Shown: positions 58,660 to 64,000 of the stretch, one piece after another
Layout of the letters: each line of letters starts with the position of its first letter
Position numbering within the stretch: the stretch's first letter is position 1
Assembly (NCBI GenBank): GCA_963930655.1
Contig: OZ005604.1
Coordinates: 15,324,001 to 15,388,000 of the forward strand
Direction: 5' to 3'
Length of the DNA: 64,000 bases
DNA from: Myrica gale
Taxonomy: Eukaryota > Streptophyta > Magnoliopsida > Fagales > Myricaceae
Program-made: the position numbers and the translations under genes
The notes under the pieces: model-generated
Databases searched by the model: none
Told to the model about the DNA's origin: nothing
The model's input: only the letters and a program-made list of their open reading frames with translations

Positions 58660-59000
58660 ATTTACACTTTGCATCTCAATGCATTATTTTTGAGACATTG
58701 AACCTCTTAACTTACAAATTTTTTCAATTTATACACCATACCCAAATTGTCTATTAATTTAGATGGATTTCGTCAAAACGTGGGGTGCAATGTGTAAATA
58801 CCCTCAAAGATAAGGGGCAATGTATAAATACTACAAAAATTAAAGGAGCCAATGTGTAAATATTTTGATGGAATCCGTCTAAATTGACGGGCAATTCGGG
58901 TATGTGGTCCAAATTTATGGGTTCAATGTCTCAAAAATAATAAATCGGGGTAGAAAGTGTAAATGACCACAAAGATAAGGGGCAAAGTATATTTAACCCA
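58660..59000. mobile_element. Foldback element, right end clear, left end worn
   Basis: Inverted arms share 'attatttttgagacattgaac', 'cccaaattgtc' or a close variant, and 'aatttagatgga'. The right end reads inward GGGTTAAATATACTTTGCCC, like the GGGTTAA ends of the other Mutator-like foldback elements. The left end matches only from 'tttacactttgcatc' inwards, so it may be truncated. No target duplication was identified. Confidence 0.65.
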
Positions 59001-60171
59001 AGGATTTAAGTGGAAAAAGAAAGACATATATAATTAGGTCAAACCTAGTCTAGTTTCGCTTAGTTTATGATGACAATACACTTAGTGATTTAAGTAGTTT
59101 TACTAAGTCATGGGCCTTGTAAGAGGAGCCCAATGATAGGTCCATTTTGGACTCAAAAAGCTTAGTTTAAATGGCCATAGGTATTGGGCCACTTTTCCTT
59201 ATTTTTGGATGACCCAAGTAGCTTTCTGTAGCTACTGAAATTCTCTAAAATTAGACTTGTCAGCAAGCCCAAGTTCAAGTCCTTATTGGAATTTAATTAG
59301 TAAACTTATATATTTGACTTATGTTTGATTAATGGAAGTTTTAAGACTCTAATTACTTGCTGATTTGGCTGTGTATTTTAGTTTGATTTAATGATATTTA
59401 TTTTGGAAATAAATACAAGACATGGATATGATAAAATTGTTAAGTCTTTTACAAGGATTATTATGACAAAGAGATTATCATGTGGCATGTTTACATGTGA
59501 TGCTTTAAGGAAATTATTGCACATGATTTAAGGTAAGAGCATATTTTGTGAAAAATATGCATCAATATTTTTGTTATGACATTTGCATCAATGGTATAAA
59601 TGATATGACATTTGCACCAACGAAAAGCTTTTATAGGGTGACGGTACTGATCACTAGGGAGTGCAAGCATCACAACTAGGTAGTGGATGACCCTGGGGTG
59701 GAAGGCATAATGAGCCTTTACACATTTTCCTAGGGCAAAAAAATGCCTAGGACTGTCTTAAAGTCCAGGGGAGATTGGATGCACAATCTTGCCTCTGGGA
59801 GTGAAACAGTGGATTTGTAAAGGAAAGATATGGTGCATTTTTGAAGACATGAGCATTGCATGCATACTGCATATTATTGCACTAATATTATCTTTGAATT
59901 ATAAATTTTTTTATTGAACATGTATGTATTGTTGATATGGTTATCACCATATGCCATCATCCCCCCTTATTGAGTCCTTAAGACTCACCCTTTTTCTTGT
60001 CCACATTTATTTCACCAAGACAGATTATGGCGATGTTTGATTCATGTACTGGTCATTCATGTTCGTGTGTTAGCATCTGATGGCCTTGAAGTGTTCGTGA
60101 ACTCCCAGCCCTACCTTATCCCCAAGGATCTGCCACCGGAGTTTCCACGGGAGACGTGAGACGTGACAACA

Positions 60172-62011
60172 TAGTATCGGGACACTGTTGAATATCAAGG
60201 GTAAGACGAAAGATATAGTGTAACTCTTGAAAGGATTTAGCTAAGATGAAGGTGAAGAAAGATATACATCTACAATCTCGTGGTCAATTCTATGTTATGT
60301 CACATGCATGCTATACTTTAACAAGGAAAGAGAGGTTGAAATTTTGTAATTGGGTGAGAAATGTAAAGTTTCTAGATGAGTATGCTTATAATATCTCGCG
60401 TTGTGTAAAAGAGTAAGAAGGTAGAATCATCGGAATGAAAAGCCACAATTTTCATTTATTTTTACCACGTCTACTTCCAGTTGCAATTCGTGGTTATTTG
60501 AGCAAGGATGTGCGGGTTGCATTAATAGAGTTAAGCTGATTTTTTTGGGATTTGTGTTCACATACATTAAATATAGATGTCTTGAGGCGTTTGGACGCAG
60601 ATATTGGCATGATCCTATGTAAGTTAGAGAGAATATTTCCGCCTTCATTTTTTGATGTAATGGTCCATTTAGCTGTCTACCTTCCTCGTGAAGCTATCCT
60701 TGTCGGCCTAGTACAATCTCGGTGGATGTATCAGATGGAGCAATTTTTGGGGAGACTTAAACAAAATCCTTCTCAATCACACTCCAACTTGGATTATGAA
60801 TAGAGGGATCAATTGCTGAGGCGTATGTGGATTATGAATGTCTGGAGTTTTGTTCTATGTATCTGGATGGTGTTGAGACACATTTTAATAGAGGGCAAAG
60901 AAATATTATTGTAGGAAATGAGAATTTGACAAATGATAAGTGCAATATTTTTTCACAAGATGTCAGAGCATTAGGAGCTGAAGCAGGATGTGATTCAGTG
61001 ATTTTATGGGAGCAGAGTTCAAAAAAGCTAGTTGGTACGTATTGAACAATTGCGTTGAATTGATCAATACCTGAAGTAAGTTTTAAATCATAAGTGTCGA
61101 CTAAGTTTTAAATCATAAGTGTCGACATTTAATATTTTTATTTTCAATTTCTATACTTATGCAAAATGAATGATATATGTTTTAAATATAGTGACCATAT
61201 TGACATTCTAAAGAGATATTATTTACGATTTTTTTGATCTTTAGCATACTCATTTGTTTTTGTTTTGTTTCTGTAGATTAATGACTTACGTGATGAAAAT
61301 CTCTCAAATTTGCATGATGATTTGTATGCATTAGCGTGTGGTCCTGATCAATGTGTTAAACGATACTCTGGATGTATTGTCGGAGGGATAATGTATCACA
61401 CTACCGACCAGGAACAGTGTCATAAAACTCAAAATAATGGAGTGGTTGTTTCGGGAGATCATGATTCAAAAGATATTGATTTTTATGGTGTAATATTAGA
61501 TATCTTTGCAATATGATATTTACGAGGAAATGTGGTATACCTACTCAAATGTAATTGGTGGGATGTGGAAATAAAATGTAGGTATACACACAGATAAATA
61601 TTTTACAATTGTGAACACATCTTGCAAATGGTATCAAAATGACACTTTCATTCGTTGTAGTCAAGCAAGTCAAGTATTTTATTTACCTGACACCGACACT
61701 GGTGGTCCCAGCGGGTGGTTCAAAAACTTGCTCATAGAAATATTTATGACATTGCTGAAGTGGTAGACAATGGTGATAGGGAGATTGATGAAGTCATTCC
61801 AAATGAGGCATATGAGGAAACTGAGTCATTTCAACTCTTTGTCGATATAAGAGATTATGATTTGATTACATTGCAAAGAAACGATGTTGAGCCCGAACCT
61901 ATTGATACTTCAATCACAGTAGAGGGAGTGGTAGATGAAGATGACTTTGTAGATGATGATGAAAGTGAGGACGAAGAAGTCACAAGTGATGAGGAAGAAA
62001 GTTTCTACTAA
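60172..62011 (+). pseudogene. TNP2-like transposase, C-terminal part
   Basis: After the LTR the protein resumes with LLNIKGKTKDIV, MKVKKDIHLQSRG, ACYTLTRKERLKFCNWVRNV and LPRLLPVAIRGYL. Next comes NIDVLRRLDADIGMILCKLE with RIFPPSFFDVMVHLAVYLPR, the DUF4218-type domain found behind TNP2. From about 61.3 to 61.75 kb follow DDLYALACGP and pieces of a DUF4216-type domain (YFTIVNTSCKWYQND, CSQASQVFYLPD). The last piece ends in an acidic tail, DEDDFVDDDESEDEEVTSDE, and TAA at 62009. There are several frame changes and stops (for example in the first 100 bp and near 60535). It is non-functional. Confidence 0.8.
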
Positions 62012-62428
62012 TGCTAGCACGTCTGCCAATGATCTGGACTGATGGTGTCTTAATTTTTCAAGTTAGCATCATGGTGATAGGAGGAAACGTCACCGATCCA
62101 CGCATACCCTTTCATCCCAAGGTGTGAAGACTTCTGGCCATATGGAGTCTACCCCAGTTACAGAGCCATCTACTCATGCAAGCAGTCCTGCTAAAAAATA
62201 GAGTAGTGTCACACGTAAGTTCTCTAAACATTATACTTTTCATAGATAGCTATCATAATGATTTCCTATGGGTTTTAGTCTTTTTAACTTGTATTTTATT
62301 TGTAGCAACCGCACTTGCCAGAGGAGTACATGGAAAGTCAAGAGGAGTGTCTTTTGGCAAAGTGCGGGCGAGTGGTAAGATTTTAAGTAAATAAAATCCT
62401 TAATGTAGTTTTATGATTGTAATAGAAG

Positions 62429-62920
62429 ATGATAGACGTCAAATCTCCTTCTACTCTAGAGTCAGGTGCACCAAATGACATTGAGATTTTAGCTCAGGTC
62501 CTTGGGACTAGATCTGGCTGTGTGAGGGGCTTGGGTCGTTCAGTAAAGCCTATTACCTCATCCTCTTTTACGTCCGTACAAAGAGATGCCAAACTTTCTC
62601 GAGAGTTAGAAGCGGCTAGAGTTACAATAGAAGAGATGAGGTCGAGGCAGAGCGACTATGATGCGTTAAAAACCAAACAATCACAAATGGAGGAGGAGCA
62701 AAAGAAAATGGAAGAGCAATTTAAAATCCAACAATCACAAATGGAGGAGGCACAAAGACCAGTGGCGTATCTAGGATATAAACTGAGCGGGGTCGAAAAT
62801 CTTTGTTGTTCAAACTACAATACAGACATCATGCGCATATATCAAACACCTACACCAACAAAATCAATCATGAACTGCCTTGGTCAGCATTTGAACAATA
62901 ATTCCATATCCGCGCAATAA
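62429..62920 (+). CDS. Second CACTA protein, coiled-coil C-terminal part (163 codons)
   Basis: The frame holds VLGTRSGCVRGLGRSVKP, a motif characteristic of the second (Transposase_24-like) protein of plant CACTA elements. A charged heptad-like stretch follows (ELEAARVTIEEMRSRQSDYD, then QMEEEQKKMEEQF) with a near repeat of 'QSQMEE', a probable coiled coil. A preceding exon-like piece near 62.28-62.39 kb ends at a plausible donor. It is part of the transposon and probably incomplete at the N-terminus. Confidence 0.6.
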   Translation: MIDVKSPSTLESGAPNDIEILAQVLGTRSGCVRGLGRSVKPITSSSFTSVQRDAKLSRELEAARVTIEEMRSRQSDYDALKTKQSQMEEEQKKMEEQFKIQQSQMEEAQRPVAYLGYKLSGVENLCCSNYNTDIMRIYQTPTPTKSIMNCLGQHLNNNSISAQ

Positions 62921-63184
62921 AACTGCTTTCACTTTTTCCCACTATATACATTTCAACATCCACGACAAACACCATACTGAATAGCATGAAACTCTGAAGC
63001 ATACTAATTTACAGACTTCATAATTTGCCATTAAATTTAAGAGCATTCAATTCTAGCTACATCCAACACTGCACATAGCAGTTAATGGTCTAAGACTATA
63101 ACAAGGAAAATAAAACTAATACGCATGCAATGCTGAACTTTCATGAAACCTCAAAAATTAGAAAATAAAATATTTGCTGCCTAC

Positions 63185-63332
63185 CAGAGACTGGCTCTAG
63201 AGTGGCAATGTAATTCTTAACGACGAGACCCCCTTGTTCAGGGAGGACTGCAGCAGCACGAGCTTTCTGAACTGCTTTAGGTTCTTCAAATCGAATGTAT
63301 CCTGAATCTACTCCAATCTTGAAATCGATGAA
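63185..63332 (-). CDS. La-type RNA-binding protein, single exon (RRM2 region)
   Basis: La proteins bind the UUU-3'OH ends of nascent RNA polymerase III transcripts in the nucleus. The exon reads FIDFKIGVDSGYIRFEEPKA, then VQKARAAAVLPEQGG and NYIATLEPVSG, matching the second, C-terminal RRM of plant La1. It has a 'tcttggtcaag' acceptor and a GTAGGC donor and is open throughout. Other exons were not found: the upstream ones would lie to the right, and the downstream ones on the side now occupied by the CACTA element. Either that element sits in a La intron or the gene is truncated. Confidence 0.75.
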
Positions 63333-63846
63333 CTTGACCAAGAAAAAAAACAGAGAGATATCAGAACTAACCAAACCAAAATATCATTCCATCCATTTGG
63401 GGTTGCTACTGGAGATTATTTTCACCATCATGAACAAAGGACCCCAAATAAATGAACTGAAAATTTTTCCAACAGCACAAGCCACTTGAGTTGGAATACT
63501 TATTTAATGTTTTGCAATCAAAGTACAGATTGAAAATTTTGAGAGAGCTTTGAAGGATATATGACATGAAGAGGAGGCAAAAAGACAAGGCAGGTCTAAC
63601 CTGAGTCTCATAATTCCTCATAATTACAATGAGCCATAACTACGAATGGTCTCCATTCTTTTACCCATTCTACTGATGTAAAATTTATCAAATTCCCAAA
63701 ACATGAATCAACAAAAAGGTTGGTATTTTAATCAGGCTGGAAGTTGCTTGAACAAGATTATCCTAACTACGAATCAATGAATCAGCACATTAAAATGATT
63801 ACATTAGCTCCCAATGAATCAGCATAATTTCCATAACTACGAATCA
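63333..63846. other. Intron-like sequence with a 70-bp spaced repeat
   Basis: 'taactacgaatcaatgaatc' followed by 'agcac' is found at 63764 and again at 63834. The second copy contains the ATG of the frame at 63847. No exon of the La gene is recognised here with confidence. Confidence 0.5.
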
Positions 63847-64000
63847 ATGAATCAGCACCCAAGCTCTTTGGCTCTTACCGTTGCTCTCGTTGAGGGCAAG
63901 CCCAGAAAGGAATGCTTGAAATTTGCTGGTATGCCCGACCACTTGTTTCCATATTTATTCCTGGGAGATGTCACTTATAGGGACCTGCCGCCTGCGTCAA
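63847..64000 (+). CDS. Unidentified reading frame running off the window
   Basis: From ATG at 63847 the frame reads MNQHPSSLALTVALVEGKPR, then KECLKFAGMPDHLFPYLF and LGDVTYRDLPPAS, still open at the window end. The composition looks like a real protein, but I do not recognise the family. The first codons lie in a local repeat, so the true exon may begin at an acceptor near 'accaagctctttggctc' instead. It is opposite in strand to the La exon. Confidence 0.4.
   Translation, partial: MNQHPSSLALTVALVEGKPRKECLKFAGMPDHLFPYLFLGDVTYRDLPPAS

Larger units (their letters stand above)
56435..60171 (+). mobile_element. Probable solo LTR (fossil), Ty3/gypsy-like, itself carrying insertions
   Basis: The sequence between TGTAACAACCCCATCC and ...GACGTGACAACA splits the TNP2 gene exactly where coding similarity stops and resumes. 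It shows the 'ggtgacggtactgatcac' block, 'gactcaccctttttcttgtcc' and other phrases typical of plant gypsy LTRs, with no internal coding region. Net of its two insertions it is about 2 kb. I could not find a clean 5-bp flanking duplication, so the call rests on its ends and context. It looks old. Confidence 0.55.
54356..62930 (+). mobile_element. En/Spm (CACTA) transposon with nested insertions, ends not identified
   Basis: The element encodes a TNP2-type transposase in two blocks (54.36-56.43 and 60.17-62.01 kb) and a second, coiled-coil protein (62.4-62.9 kb), the gene order of plant CACTA elements. Insertions are an hAT MITE at 54368-54852 and a probable solo LTR at 56435-60171. The LTR in turn carries a 1.36-kb hAT element and a foldback repeat. 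Terminal CACTA/TAGTG sequences were not located, so true limits may extend beyond these coordinates. The transposase has stops and frame changes besides the insertions, so the element is not autonomous. Confidence 0.8.

Noticed and set aside
56435-60171. Exact 5-bp target duplication for the probable solo LTR
   Set aside because: The flanks 'gaata' and 'tagta' do not match, so I do not claim a duplication and keep confidence moderate.

Overview
The window looks like a nuclear segment of a eudicot plant. The overall base composition is AT-rich, host genes have GT..AG introns, and there are plant-only gene families: a LORELEI-like GPI-anchored protein, an m-type thioredoxin and a plastid riboflavin synthase. 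Transposon classes are typical of plants: Sirevirus-like Ty1/copia, CACTA, hAT and foldback Mutator-like elements. I cannot name the species. All boundaries come from reading the sequence by eye; no alignment or search was run.

Host genes are sparse. The first 4.9 kb is repeat-derived. A decayed riboflavin synthase copy follows (5.0-5.8 kb), then retroposons and a 1-kb foldback element (7.3-9.8 kb). An AT-rich gene desert runs to about 17.4 kb. A gene island covers 17.6-26.9 kb: a 71-residue two-exon protein of unknown function (+), an intact three-exon LORELEI-like gene (-), and an eight-exon DTW-domain (tRNA acp3U transferase-like) gene (-) that is probably disabled. Around 29-31.4 kb lie broken LTR elements and one arm of a foldback element. 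At 32.0-35.1 kb an orphan F-box first exon sits upstream of a thioredoxin m exon with which it is phase-compatible. A CACTA-like element with a GC-rich foldback inside occupies about 37.1-41.1 kb. Two foldback elements sit back to back at 42.0-42.9 kb, flanked and separated by three copies of the same 9-bp target site. An unrecognised 435-codon reading frame follows (43.4-44.7 kb).

From 45.1 to 53.7 kb is a minus-strand Sirevirus-like Ty1/copia fossil bounded by the 5-bp duplication CATTA. From about 54.3 to 62.9 kb is an En/Spm (CACTA) transposon with a TNP2-type transposase. It is interrupted by an hAT MITE just after the start codon and by a probable solo LTR, which itself carries a 1.36-kb hAT element and a further foldback repeat. 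The right edge holds one exon of a La-type RNA-binding protein (-) and an unidentified reading frame that runs off the window (+).

The genes do not form a pathway. The notable pattern is the density of nested, precisely bounded DNA transposons. Nine non-autonomous elements or arms show inverted-repeat structure, and seven of them have perfect 8- or 9-bp target duplications that can be read directly. Both copia LTRs also carry clusters of GTCGAC-centred palindromes.
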